A stretch of 64,000 nt of DNA. It comes from a bacterium C-53. GTDB taxonomy: Bacteria > Bacillota > Clostridia > Lachnospirales > Lachnospiraceae. The notes below the pieces were generated by a model, which saw only the letters and a program-made list of their open reading frames with translations, ran no database searches and was not told where the DNA came from. Every line of letters starts with the position of its first letter. Within the stretch, counting starts at the first letter, position 1. The translations under genes and the position numbers were made by a program. The stretch spans positions 24,193 to 88,192 of the forward strand of contig RAZD01000016.1 in NCBI GenBank assembly GCA_003612525.1, in the 5' to 3' direction. Shown here piece after piece: positions 27,104-33,501 of the stretch.

Positions 27104-27511
27104 ATGAACAGGACGGCTTATAAGAATCAGCATTGTAGGGAACATTACGACAGGATATATTTAACGATTCCCAAAGGGGAGAAGGAGAGGATAAAAGCGG
27201 CAGCTTCCGCCCTGGGAATGTCAGTTAATGAATATCTGTACGCTTTAGTTTGTGACGACCTGGCAGCAGGGGAGAGCCGCTTAGGAAAGAAGAAACAAGG
27301 CTTTAATGAGGAACAAAAGAAAATGCTAGAGAAGTGGCAAGTACCCAGGAAGTATTATGATATGATAGAAGACTTGTCTTATACGAAGGATGAAGGCTAC
27401 TTTATCTACTTAAAAGCCGGATATGTAAACGACGTAACGGGAAGCAGGAATATACATTGCGAGAAGACAGCAGAGGTAAGAAGAATCATAGGGAAGACGC
27501 ACAAGAAATAA
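27104..27511 (+). CDS. Ribbon-helix-helix DNA-binding protein next to the phage integrase
   Basis: A 135-residue protein. Residues about 15-50 look like an Arc-type fold (RIYLTIPKGEKERIKAAASA, then LGMSVNEYL). The C-terminal half is unrecognised (KYYDMIEDLSYTKDEGYF). ATG 27104 is preferred: an earlier ATG at 27074 overlaps the -10 box. It points toward the convergent integrase gene, 24 bp away. A role as excision factor or repressor at the left end is possible; function is inferred from position only. Confidence 0.6.
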   Translation: MNRTAYKNQHCREHYDRIYLTIPKGEKERIKAAASALGMSVNEYLYALVCDDLAAGESRLGKKKQGFNEEQKKMLEKWQVPRKYYDMIEDLSYTKDEGYFIYLKAGYVNDVTGSRNIHCEKTAEVRRIIGKTHKK

Positions 27512-27535
27512 GGCAGGGCATAACCCCGCCTTAAA

Positions 27536-28588
27536 TTATATTTTGTTGATCGCGTCTAAAAGTTCTTCTATTTCAAAGTGAGTATATACCGTTTCTGTTA
27601 CGCCTTGCCCTTTATGACCTACGATCTTCTTTATGATTTTATCAGATACGCCAGCAACGGTAAGCATACTTATACAGGTGTGCCGGGTATCGTGGGGGCG
27701 GTGGGACATACCTACAGCTTCTATAAGCGGAAGCCAGTAACTATCATAATAATTTCTGTATTTGAAGTGTTCGCCTTCCGGGGTGCTTAACAGGTATTCA
27801 CAGTTATTAAGGTTATACCAGTATTCAAAGAATGGGTATATTTTTTCTGATATGGGCGCGGTACGGATTCCGGCAGCGGTTTTAGCTTCTATGATCTTAA
27901 ACCAGCGTTCTTCTAAATTTACATTTTCCTTTTTCAAGTCCAGCAGTTCACTTATACGGCAGCCGGAATAGATCAGCATGAGGACAACAGTATAATATAT
28001 ATTCGTGTCCTTAACCTTCCATATACGGCTAACTTCGGCTTTACTAAAGGGCTTCCGATCGTAGGCGTTGGGGTTGCCAGCGTTCTTTATATTCACATAT
28101 TCTACTAAGTTCCTTTCCTTCGGTATAATTTCATGTATTACAGCGTATTTGTACATAAGGCTTAAGAGCGCCTTAAGCTTCCGAAGCGTCGGGTAGTTCT
28201 TCCCGGATTCGTCAACAATCATTTGCAGATGATCTAACTTTACATCTACGAAACGCATTTTAGCGATCTTTTCACAGAGAAGCCAGGCGGCTTTATATCC
28301 CTTTACGTTAGAATCGCTTACAGTAGGGAAGTGTTCGCTACTCCAACGATCGTAAACAGTTTCAAAAGTGATCTTAGCGGCGTTCACGTCGTAAGGATTG
28401 GCGTTAAATTCTGCTAAGGCGGTTAAGGCTTCCTTCCGGGTAGGGTAGTAACCGACGATAGTATAAAGCTGCTTCGCCTTCCCCGTTTCCGGGTTAATTT
28501 CCCAGCCTTTAGTTTTCTTTGCTACATATGGGTTACGGCGGTTGCCGGGCTGCTTATAAACAGTGCCGAAACCGTTAGGCAATTTCAT
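27536..28588 (-). CDS. int: Prophage tyrosine integrase
   Basis: A 350-residue phage integrase. It has an N-terminal AP2-like arm-binding segment (PNGFGTVYKQPGNRRNPYVA), a SAM-like core domain (about 75-175) and a catalytic domain with Arg in YSGCRISELL, Lys in IEAKTAAG, HDTRHTCISML, VGHKGQGVTE and Tyr in VYTHF. It lies about 650 bp inside the candidate attL and is transcribed toward that end, the usual arrangement. It is unrelated in detail to the two ICE integrases upstream, so the phage carries its own recombination system. Confidence 0.93.
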   Translation of the reverse strand: MKLPNGFGTVYKQPGNRRNPYVAKKTKGWEINPETGKAKQLYTIVGYYPTRKEALTALAEFNANPYDVNAAKITFETVYDRWSSEHFPTVSDSNVKGYKAAWLLCEKIAKMRFVDVKLDHLQMIVDESGKNYPTLRKLKALLSLMYKYAVIHEIIPKERNLVEYVNIKNAGNPNAYDRKPFSKAEVSRIWKVKDTNIYYTVVLMLIYSGCRISELLDLKKENVNLEERWFKIIEAKTAAGIRTAPISEKIYPFFEYWYNLNNCEYLLSTPEGEHFKYRNYYDSYWLPLIEAVGMSHRPHDTRHTCISMLTVAGVSDKIIKKIVGHKGQGVTETVYTHFEIEELLDAINKI

Positions 28589-28653
28589 ATATTACACCGT
28601 CCTTTAAAAAAGGGCGCAAAAAATAAGCCCTTTATAAAAAGCTGGGCTTATGA

Positions 28654-28659
28654 TATAAT
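28654..28659 (+). promoter_or_regulatory. -10 box of a short transcript between int and the HIRAN-like gene
   Basis: TATAAT at 28654-28659 with a weak TTATAA about 16 bp upstream. No coding frame follows before the terminator at 28709-28744. Confidence 0.45.
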
Positions 28660-28665
28660 CTATTT

Positions 28666-28743
28666 GCGTGTTGATTACTTATAAGCCCTTGTTTATAGGT
28701 ATCGCGTTAGCCGTTCCGGGTGGCAGCCTGGGGCGGCTTTTTG
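28666..28743 (+). ncRNA. Candidate small RNA ending in a strong hairpin terminator
   Basis: Between a TATAAT box and a 12-bp stem (AGCCGTTCCGGG with CCTGGGGCGGCT, three G-T pairs, 28709-28738) followed by a T-run lies a transcript of about 75 nt with no open frame. It contains a 24-nt segment (28683-28706) that recurs with one change at 31545-31568, in front of a small membrane-protein gene. Both flanking genes run on the minus strand, so the transcript would be antisense to the read-through between them. Confidence 0.4.
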
Positions 28744-29229
28744 TTATTTCTTTTTAAAAAGTTTTGAGAAAAAACCTGTTTTGTTATTTGATTTTTCTTT
28801 GTTTTGCGGTTCTGTAATTACGGGTTCTTCTATTGCGACTTCTTCAACTACGGGCGCTGGCGGTATATAGTCCGGGTTTTTGAATGTAACAGTAATCGAA
28901 CAACCGTAAGGCGTACCGTAGTAAACATCTAAATTAGGTATGTCGTGTATGTAATCATAGTTTTCGAGTAAAAAAGGTAAATCTTTCCTTGAAATGTTTC
29001 CTAATATATCTTTTGATATTCCGACTTCTACCCTTATAGCGTCTTCGTCTTCAAATTTATACTTAACTAGGTTTACAGTTAATTCACCCTTTTTATAATC
29101 ATAACCATTAGAGCCGCGAAAACATTTAATGTCTTCTAATAGTTGCTGGCGGCTTGTTCCGTTTGGGTTGTCAAAGGTGACACCAGCAAGGCGGAAAGTC
29201 TGATTATAATATTCGTCGTTTGTATTCAT
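28744..29229 (-). CDS. HIRAN-like domain protein of the phage left arm
   Basis: A 161-residue protein. Residues about 10-110 look like a small HIRAN-type beta barrel (FRLAGVTFDNPNGTSRQQLL, then KKGELTVNLVKYKFEDEDAI, then a VEVGI strand). HIRAN domains bind DNA ends or stalled forks. The C-terminus is a Pro/Glu-rich linker followed by a Lys-rich tail. It is transcribed leftward toward the integrase and divergently from a Cro-like gene, separated by 59 bp containing an imperfect inverted repeat. Assignment rests on the conserved core only. Confidence 0.55.
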   Translation of the reverse strand: MNTNDEYYNQTFRLAGVTFDNPNGTSRQQLLEDIKCFRGSNGYDYKKGELTVNLVKYKFEDEDAIRVEVGISKDILGNISRKDLPFLLENYDYIHDIPNLDVYYGTPYGCSITVTFKNPDYIPPAPVVEEVAIEEPVITEPQNKEKSNNKTGFFSKLFKKK

Positions 29230-29253
29230 AAAAACACCTTTCTACAAGTTTTG

Positions 29254-29294
29254 TACCATTGTTCTATCACGCGGAAATGTGGTAGAACATGGTA
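29254..29294 (+). promoter_or_regulatory. Imperfect inverted repeat over the start of the Cro-like gene
   Basis: ACCATTGTTCTATCAC and GTGGTAGAACATGGT are near-complementary around GCGGAAAT. The right arm covers the ATG at 29289. It is a likely operator for the divergent regulator pair, or an RNA hairpin hiding the start. Confidence 0.5.
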
Positions 29295-29489
29295 AAAATT
29301 AAGCTATGGGAAGTGCGTACAGCTAAAGGCTTAAAGCTGGAAGCAGTAGCGCTGTTAACTGGTGTAAGCAAGTCCACACTTAATAACATTGAAAACGGTA
29401 AGACTTCGCCTACGCTGGCAAACCTGGAAAAGATCGCCAGGGGCTTAGGCTGCCGTATTAGTGATCTGTACGATTCAGAATATAAGTAG
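29289..29489 (+). CDS. XRE-family helix-turn-helix regulator (Cro/CI type)
   Basis: A 66-residue protein that is almost entirely one helix-turn-helix domain (VALLTGVSKSTLNNIENGKT; then NLEKIARGLGCRISDLYDSE). It begins inside an inverted repeat that may be its own operator. It lies between the integrase/HIRAN block and the main repressor gene and probably regulates the leftward genes. The small size without a dimer tail fits a Cro-like protein. Confidence 0.8.
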   Translation: MVKIKLWEVRTAKGLKLEAVALLTGVSKSTLNNIENGKTSPTLANLEKIARGLGCRISDLYDSEYK

Positions 29490-29536
29490 TATATCATAAC
29501 AAAGCCTTACCAGCCCGGGCAGTAAAAATATTTCCT

Positions 29537-29591
29537 ATATCCTAGAAATCTTTTTAGGATATGAGACAAGCCGGGCGAAATCTTGTATAAT
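29537..29591 (+). promoter_or_regulatory. Promoter with 8-bp inverted repeat upstream of a micro-ORF
   Basis: ATATCCTA (29537-29544) and TAGGATAT (29555-29562) abut a GAGACA -35 (29563-29568), 17-bp spacer and TATAAT (29586-29591). The transcript would carry the 32-codon frame at 29625. Confidence 0.6.
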
Positions 29592-29624
29592 GGCTAGTGT
29601 CAAAGGAAGGGGGCTTAACTATAA

Positions 29625-29723
29625 ATGCGTGAGAAGCTACACGACCTTATAGACACTATCCAGGACGAAAGATTACTTAGAAAGATATACTTTTATATCC
29701 TGGGATTGAAGGGTAGGCGTTAA
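29625..29723 (+). CDS. 32-residue phage micro-protein, paralogue of the one at 30251
   Basis: Frame MREKLHDLIDTIQDERLLRK followed by IYFYILGLKGRR. AAGGAAGGGGG lies 13 to 23 bases before the ATG, somewhat far. The same C-terminal pattern (KK-V-YFYILGL) appears in the 37-residue protein at 30251, on the other side of the repressor gene. Two copies flanking the CI gene argue for a real, selected product. The segment looks like an amphipathic helix with an aromatic end. Function unknown. Confidence 0.55.
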   Translation: MREKLHDLIDTIQDERLLRKIYFYILGLKGRR

Positions 29724-29729
29724 AAGCGT

Positions 29730-30095
29730 CTATCCTTCTTTCATTTCTGAAATAATTTTCTTAAGTACGTCCCATTCATCTTCCGTAAGTTTGCATAGAG
29801 CCTTAAGAAGATTCTTTTTAAAATTATCGTCGCTGCCGGATATGCGCCCTATGTATAAGTCTAATTCTTCGTCTTCAGACATTGGGTTAAACATATCGCC
29901 CGCGCCAGTTCTAAGCCAGTTTTCGTTAACATTAAAACAGGTACTAATAAGTTTTATATGTTTCTCTGTTACGCTTCGGTTTCCGTTTTCAATGGAAGAT
30001 ATTCCCGACTTAGAAAGCCCTATTGTTTCGCCTAATTTTTCCTGGCTAATGCCTAAATGTTCCCTTAAGCGCTTAATTCTTTCGTTGGCGTTCAA
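29730..30095 (-). CDS. CI-like lysogeny repressor (XRE helix-turn-helix)
   Basis: A 121-residue repressor. The DNA-binding domain is at 1-62 (RIKRLREHLGISQEKLGETI; SKSGISSIENGNR). The C-terminal part (about 75-121, LDLYIGRISGSDDNFKKNLL) is short and helical, with no RecA-dependent peptidase domain, so induction probably does not depend on self-cleavage. It is divergent from the early operon across a 155-bp region carrying three copies of an operator half-site. Confidence 0.85.
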   Translation of the reverse strand: MNANERIKRLREHLGISQEKLGETIGLSKSGISSIENGNRSVTEKHIKLISTCFNVNENWLRTGAGDMFNPMSEDEELDLYIGRISGSDDNFKKNLLKALCKLTEDEWDVLKKIISEMKEG

Positions 30096-30132
30096 ACTGA
30101 TACCCCCTTTCTAAAACCTAGTATATTATAAA

Positions 30133-30211
30133 AAGTTCTGTTTGTAAACAAAAACATAAAATAAGTGTTGACAAAGTTCTGTTTGTGGAATATTATAAAT
30201 ACAGACAGAAC
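30133..30211 (+). promoter_or_regulatory. Lysogeny switch: two divergent promoters with three operator half-sites
   Basis: AAGTTCTGTTTGT occurs at 30133-30145 and 30174-30186, and ACAGACAGAAC, its inverted form with one change, at 30201-30211. The rightward promoter is TTGACA (30168-30173), 17 bp, TATTAT (30191-30196), with the second site filling its spacer. A leftward TATAAT for the repressor lies next to the first site (about 30126-30131, minus strand). This is the layout of a CI/Cro control region. Confidence 0.8.
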
Positions 30212-30250
30212 AGAGAAGAATACAAACACAACGAAAGAGAGGTTAGGAAA

Positions 30251-30364
30251 ATGGATAAAGAACGGATAAAAAGGGCTTTACATAGTTTCATTGACAAAAT
30301 GGACTATAGATTACAGAAAAAAGTATATTTTTATATTTTGGGATTGACAGGAAAAGAAGAATAA
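30251..30364 (+). CDS. 37-residue phage micro-protein, first gene of the early operon
   Basis: Frame MDKERIKRALHSFIDKMDYR, then LQKKVYFYILGLTGKEE. It follows GAAAGAGAGGTTAGG and is the first frame after the rightward promoter. Its end matches that of the 32-residue protein at 29625. No known domain. A location where Cro or anti-repressor genes normally sit suggests a regulatory peptide (inference). Confidence 0.55.
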   Translation: MDKERIKRALHSFIDKMDYRLQKKVYFYILGLTGKEE

Positions 30365-30388
30365 AGACCAGGGCGGCAGCAGTCCGCC
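30364..30388 (+). repeat. 25-bp repeat containing a GGCGG/CCGCC hairpin, copy 1
   Basis: AAGAC(C/T)AGGGCGGCAGCAGT followed by CCGCC occurs here and at 31180-31204 with one difference. The stem GGCGG/CCGCC encloses loop CAGCAGT. Each copy begins an untranslated stretch between early genes. Confidence 0.65.
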
Positions 30389-30394
30389 AAGTAA

Positions 30395-30460
30395 GCGTCC
30401 TTAATTCAGTGGTAGAAACGCATTACGCGGAGGGCGCTGGTTCGATTCCAGCAGGGCGCA
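30395..30460 (+). tRNA. tRNA-like element with shrunken anticodon arm
   Basis: A 66-nt segment has a 7-bp acceptor stem (GCGTCCT with AGGGCGC), a D-arm core (ATTCAGTGGTAGAAA) and a perfect T-arm (GCTGG-TTCGATT-CCAGC). Only 16 nt remain between position 26 and the T-arm, where about 22 are normal. The anticodon arm is at most CGC-ATTAC-GCG, without a usable U33. It is therefore a decayed tRNA or a tRNA mimic, not a normal decoding tRNA. Confidence 0.5.
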
Positions 30461-30709
30461 TTAGAAGCAAGGGCGGCAACCTTGCGGCAGATATAGCAAG
30501 CGAATAGCTGTATTTGTATATCGTGCAAAAATAGCGGCGGTCATACCAGCTATAGAGTATGTGGACGGTCAACAGGTTTTTAAGCAGCTTTTTTAATGAG
30601 AAAAAGCGCCTACACGATAAAATTATGCCGGAATAGGAGTAAGCAGAGAATGAGAGAAGCGCGACAACGCGCCCCGCCCTGGGAGAAGGCAGAAAGAGAG
30701 GTTAGAAAC

Positions 30710-30853
30710 ATGGCAGAAAACAAAAAAGAAGCTACCGAAAGGCTTCGGCAGCTTGCAAACAGTGATTTTAATAATGATGAGGTGGAAATAAGCGTAAGCT
30801 ATGACATTTGCTTATCAAAAATGGATACAAGCTTATTGATCGTAAATAAGTAG
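30710..30853 (+). CDS. Small hypothetical early protein
   Basis: A 47-residue frame starting MAENKKEATERLRQL after AGAGAGGTTAG, the same leader sequence as before the micro-protein at 30251. The frame is open further upstream to 30596, but no better ribosome site is seen. No known domain. Its last 55 bases overlap the end of a convergent gene on the minus strand. Confidence 0.4.
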   Translation: MAENKKEATERLRQLANSDFNNDEVEISVSYDICLSKMDTSLLIVNK

Positions 30854-31125
30854 CCCGTACATTTCTTCTTTGTTTCTGTATCTGTTTCAAGTTCGCCCTG
30901 GTTAATCAGTTGTGCGGCGTGAAGGGAAGCATAGATAACGCGAAATTCATTAGGGGCTATATCGGTACGGCGCTTAATAAGCTTTTCGCCAGCCGATCGA
31001 CAGCATTGTAAGTTAATAGCTGCCTGGGCTTCCGTTTCTTCCAGTTCAAGAGACGGGAAGACAGTAAGGGTAAAAAGTATAACTTCAATATCGGAATCAG
31101 AAAAAGAATAAGAAATGTGTTTCAT
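30799..31125 (-). CDS. Hypothetical minus-strand protein in the early region
   Basis: A 108-residue protein (MKHISYSFSDSDIEVILFTL at the start) that I do not recognise. It has AAGGGGG seven bases before the ATG and a TATAAT box (minus strand, 31153-31158) upstream, so it has its own promoter. It opposes the early operon and is tail-to-tail with the 47-residue frame. Its expression in the lysogen is possible because it does not depend on the early promoter. Confidence 0.6.
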   Translation of the reverse strand: MKHISYSFSDSDIEVILFTLTVFPSLELEETEAQAAINLQCCRSAGEKLIKRRTDIAPNEFRVIYASLHAAQLINQGELETDTETKKKCTGYLFTINKLVSIFDKQMS

Positions 31126-31179
31126 GGTAAACCCCCTTAAGCAATTTTTTAAATTATAGCACAGAAGGGCGGAAATAGA

Positions 31180-31204
31180 AAGACTAGGGCGGCAGCAGTC
31201 CGCC
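31180..31204 (+). repeat. 25-bp hairpin repeat, copy 2
   Basis: Second copy of the repeat at 30364-30388, one base different. It is followed by CTACC-AGT-GGTAG, a small perfect hairpin at about 31220-31232. Confidence 0.65.
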
Positions 31205-31290
31205 CGGCGTAATGCAGCCTACCAGTGGTAGCCAGTCCTAAGCCTGGGGAAATGCAGAAGGCGAAAGAATACATAGAAAGGAGGGATAGA

Positions 31291-31518
31291 TTGAGGGATA
31301 ACAACATAAAGCCAGTGGAAGCGGCGGATATATTAGGCGTATCGCCGCAGTTTGTCCGCGTGGCTATGCAGTTGGGGCAGCTTCCTATAGGCGTTGCTAT
31401 TAAGCTTCCTGGTTCAACAGAGTTTACATACCAAATAAGCGACAACCTGTTACAAGAAAGGACTTCTAAGAACGTCCAGGAAGAAATACGCCGGATACGG
31501 GAACGGAACAAAAGATAA
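31291..31518 (+). CDS. Small helix-turn-helix protein (MerR/excisionase-like)
   Basis: A 75-residue protein with a helix-turn-helix (VEAADILGVSPQFVRVAMQL) and a short wing (LPGSTEFTYQISDN). TTG 31291 follows AAAGGAGGGATAGA; a GTG at 31225 gives a longer product but without a ribosome site. The fold is that of excisionases and small phage regulators. It may be the prophage excisionase, though it is 4 kb from the integrase. Confidence 0.6.
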   Translation: MRDNNIKPVEAADILGVSPQFVRVAMQLGQLPIGVAIKLPGSTEFTYQISDNLLQERTSKNVQEEIRRIRERNKR

Positions 31519-31544
31519 AAGGATTGTGGCAGCAGTCCAAAGAA

Positions 31545-31568
31545 AAGCCCTTGTTTAGAGGTATCGCG
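31545..31568 (+). repeat. 24-bp repeat shared with the candidate small RNA
   Basis: AAGCCCTTGTTTAGAGGTAT followed by CGCG matches 28683-28706 with one change. Here the AGAGGT inside it serves as ribosome site for the micro-ORF at 31571. Confidence 0.6.
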
Positions 31569-31570
31569 GA

Positions 31571-31702
31571 ATGATCTTTATAAAGGTAATTGCAATAGTG
31601 GCAGTAGCGGCAGCGGTGGCAATAGTCGCAGCGGCAGCAGTAGGGACGGTGATAACAACAGCGGTTATTAACTGGTTCTTCCGGGAAGGTGGCAGCGGTT
31701 GA
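31571..31702 (+). CDS. Small single-span membrane protein
   Basis: A 43-residue frame (MIFIKVIAIVAVAAAVAIVA followed by more Ala/Val/Thr and the tail NWFFREGGSG). It is one long hydrophobic helix with a short polar C-terminus. The stop TGA overlaps the TTG start of the next gene. It is too short for most gene finders. Function unknown. Confidence 0.5.
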   Translation: MIFIKVIAIVAVAAAVAIVAAAAVGTVITTAVINWFFREGGSG

Positions 31703-31974
31703 AAGGAGAGTACAGAGAGATAAGCGCTGATCTTTTAGCCCTGGCACATGGTAACGCATGGAGTATTGAAAACATGGAAGCACACGAAGCGGGCGGACGA
31801 TCGGTAGACTACATAGGCAGCAGGACGGAAGGAAATATAGTTTACGACTATTACCGGGACAGTGCCGGGGCGTTTTGGTATCAGAACCGGGCAATAATAA
31901 ATGGGGAAATAGTCAGCATGGAAAAATATATTTTCGGGCATGAGGTAAGCAGAAACCGGGCGCAGAAATGGTAG
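31699..31974 (+). CDS. Hypothetical early phage protein
   Basis: A 91-residue protein starting from TTG and overlapping the previous stop. It contains HEAGGRSVDYIGSRTEGNIV and an aromatic segment (YDYYRDSAGAFWYQN). No family recognised. Its place in a run of overlapping small genes supports it as coding. Confidence 0.55.
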   Translation: MKGEYREISADLLALAHGNAWSIENMEAHEAGGRSVDYIGSRTEGNIVYDYYRDSAGAFWYQNRAIINGEIVSMEKYIFGHEVSRNRAQKW

Positions 31975-31989
31975 AAAGGAAAGTAGACA

Positions 31990-32244
31990 ATGAGGAAATT
32001 TGTAGTAGAAGTAGAGACAGCCGGAAGGCGGCAGACAAGGTTAGTACCAGCAAAGGACGAAGCGACAGCGCGCCGGAACTGTACTACGGATAAGTCTAAA
32101 GTTGTTTCCTGTGTGCCGTACACAGGGCAGAAGGTAGAGGTAAGCGGACAATTTGACGACAGCGAAGGGGAACGGCTTACGCGCGGCTTCCTGGCGGCGA
32201 ACAGACGGAAGAAAGGGGGTTACACAATATGGCAGCAGCAGTAG
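31990..32244 (+). CDS. Hypothetical basic early phage protein
   Basis: An 84-residue protein (MRKFVVEVETAGRRQTRLVP...) rich in Arg, Lys and Thr with two Cys. It follows GAAAGGAAAGTAG. It overlaps the next gene by 16 bases in another frame. No recognised domain. Confidence 0.55.
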   Translation: MRKFVVEVETAGRRQTRLVPAKDEATARRNCTTDKSKVVSCVPYTGQKVEVSGQFDDSEGERLTRGFLAANRRKKGGYTIWQQQ

Positions 32245-32411
32245 AAAGCTTAGAGCGTAAGAAAGCAAGGGTAGAAGAAGCAAACGCTTTATTAAGCCAG
32301 TTGGACGAAGTAACACAAAAGGCGGTATATATCGCTACGAATATGTTTTTAGCGAAGAAGGACACCGTAACAGCAGACAACAGCAAAGGGGGCGTAGGAA
32401 ATGGCTTTTAA
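32229..32411 (+). CDS. Hypothetical small helical protein
   Basis: A 60-residue, mostly helical protein (MAAAVESLERKKARVEEANA). GAAAGGGGG lies ahead of the ATG inside the preceding gene. Its end overlaps the next start. Function unknown. Confidence 0.5.
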   Translation: MAAAVESLERKKARVEEANALLSQLDEVTQKAVYIATNMFLAKKDTVTADNSKGGVGNGF

Positions 32412-32607
32412 GATATTCTTAGCCCTTATTGTCGTCCTGGCGCTGCTTACGGCGATCGGGGCAAACGTACAGGAAAATAAGCGGCTGGCGGTGGCGGTGG
32501 CGATCACAGCGCTTATAGTCCTGGCGGTAGTGTTCTTACAGGGAGAGAGCAGGGAAGCACTGGAAGTGGGACAGGTTACGGCAGATCAGATAGAAGGGAG
32601 TGTATAA
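32401..32607 (+). CDS. Small two-span membrane protein
   Basis: A 68-residue protein with two hydrophobic helices (IFLALIVVLALLTAIG and LAVAVAITALIVLAVVFLQ) and a polar acidic tail. AAAGGGGG lies upstream. It sits just before the SSB gene. A membrane role in early infection is possible, but no family is recognised. Confidence 0.55.
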   Translation: MAFKIFLALIVVLALLTAIGANVQENKRLAVAVAITALIVLAVVFLQGESREALEVGQVTADQIEGSV

Positions 32608-32610
32608 CAA

Positions 32611-33276
32611 ATGAATGAAGCAAATAATTATATTCTGCTTTTCGGTGAGCCTGTAGACTATCCGCAGCAGGTAAGCGTAGACAGGCAGGGGAAAGCCTAT
32701 TACAAGTTCAACATGGCAGTAGAACGGGGAAGCGGAATTATTGACATTTTACCGATCGTAGTAGAAGAAGACACAGCGGCATATAACACACTGGCGGACA
32801 TTGACGAAAAAGGCGAGATTGTAGGCGCACAACTTGTTATTAAGGGCGAAGTCAGAACCAGGAACTTAAAAGGGAAGGATAGCGGAAAGCTGGATATTTC
32901 CGTCAGGGCTTTTGAGATCACAGAAGACGACAACTACAAAGGCATTACAAACCGGGTAATTATTACCGGGCATATATGCAAAGAGATACCGACCAGGACA
33001 ACGCCGCGCGGCTTCACTATAGCGGACGTTACCTTAGCAGTAAACCGGGGAGATGGGAGTGATTTAAGCGATTATATACCGTCTGTCATGTGGAACAGCA
33101 CAGCAACCAGGGCAAGTAAGAAGTTGCGCGTAGGGGACGTTGTAGAAGCCATAGGACGCTTACAGAGCCGCGAATACATAAAAGACTTAGGGGACGGGGA
33201 AAAGGAGCCTAGAACGTGCTACGAACTGTCCGTAAGCAAGTACGAAAGACTTAAGACAAGTGAAGTATCAGCTTAA
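32611..33276 (+). CDS. Single-stranded DNA-binding protein with two OB folds
   Basis: A 221-residue protein. The C-terminal half (about 110-205) is a clear SSB-type OB fold (NRVIITGHICKEIPTRTTPR; then FTIADVTLAVN; VVEAIGRLQSREY). The N-terminal half (about 5-100) repeats the same pattern more loosely (YILLFGEPVDYPQQ; then VIKGEVRTRNL). It probably covers single-stranded DNA during phage replication. The next gene encodes an HUH replication initiator, which makes single-stranded intermediates, so the pairing is logical. Confidence 0.8.
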   Translation: MNEANNYILLFGEPVDYPQQVSVDRQGKAYYKFNMAVERGSGIIDILPIVVEEDTAAYNTLADIDEKGEIVGAQLVIKGEVRTRNLKGKDSGKLDISVRAFEITEDDNYKGITNRVIITGHICKEIPTRTTPRGFTIADVTLAVNRGDGSDLSDYIPSVMWNSTATRASKKLRVGDVVEAIGRLQSREYIKDLGDGEKEPRTCYELSVSKYERLKTSEVSA

Positions 33277-33329
33277 CAGCGATACGGAATATATACACCC
33301 GACGGCAGCCACAAAAGGACGAAAAAACA

Positions 33330-33361
33330 GCCGCTAGATTATCGGGAAATAACCTAGCGGC
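33330..33361 (+). repeat. 13-bp hairpin after the SSB gene
   Basis: GCCGCTAGATTAT and ATAACCTAGCGGC pair with one mismatch around CGGGAA. Seen on the minus strand it is followed by TGTTTTTTC, so it works better as a leftward terminator; no leftward gene precedes it. Confidence 0.6.
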
Positions 33362-33418
33362 TTCGCCGTACATTCAAGTACTTACTTACATAAATAGTAT
33401 ACCAAAATGTACGGCGGA
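33362..33418 (+). repeat. Large inverted repeat upstream of the HUH Rep gene, candidate replication origin
   Basis: CGCCGTACATT (33364-33374) and its exact complement (33406-33416) flank a 31-nt loop; two more pairs extend the stem. GCCGTACATT appears a third time over the start of the Rep gene. The loop contains TAGTATACC (33395-33403). Rolling-circle initiators nick inside such loops. Confidence 0.55.
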
Positions 33419-33501
33419 AGTCAATGAAAAACACGCATTTTTCAAGGGTTTTCCGCCTTTTTATGGCTTGATTAAAGTATTAACTATAGGGTTGGTGGGG
33501 T

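Noticed and set aside
30395..30460. Functional tRNA
   Set aside because: The anticodon arm is too short and lacks U33, so it is reported only as tRNA-like.
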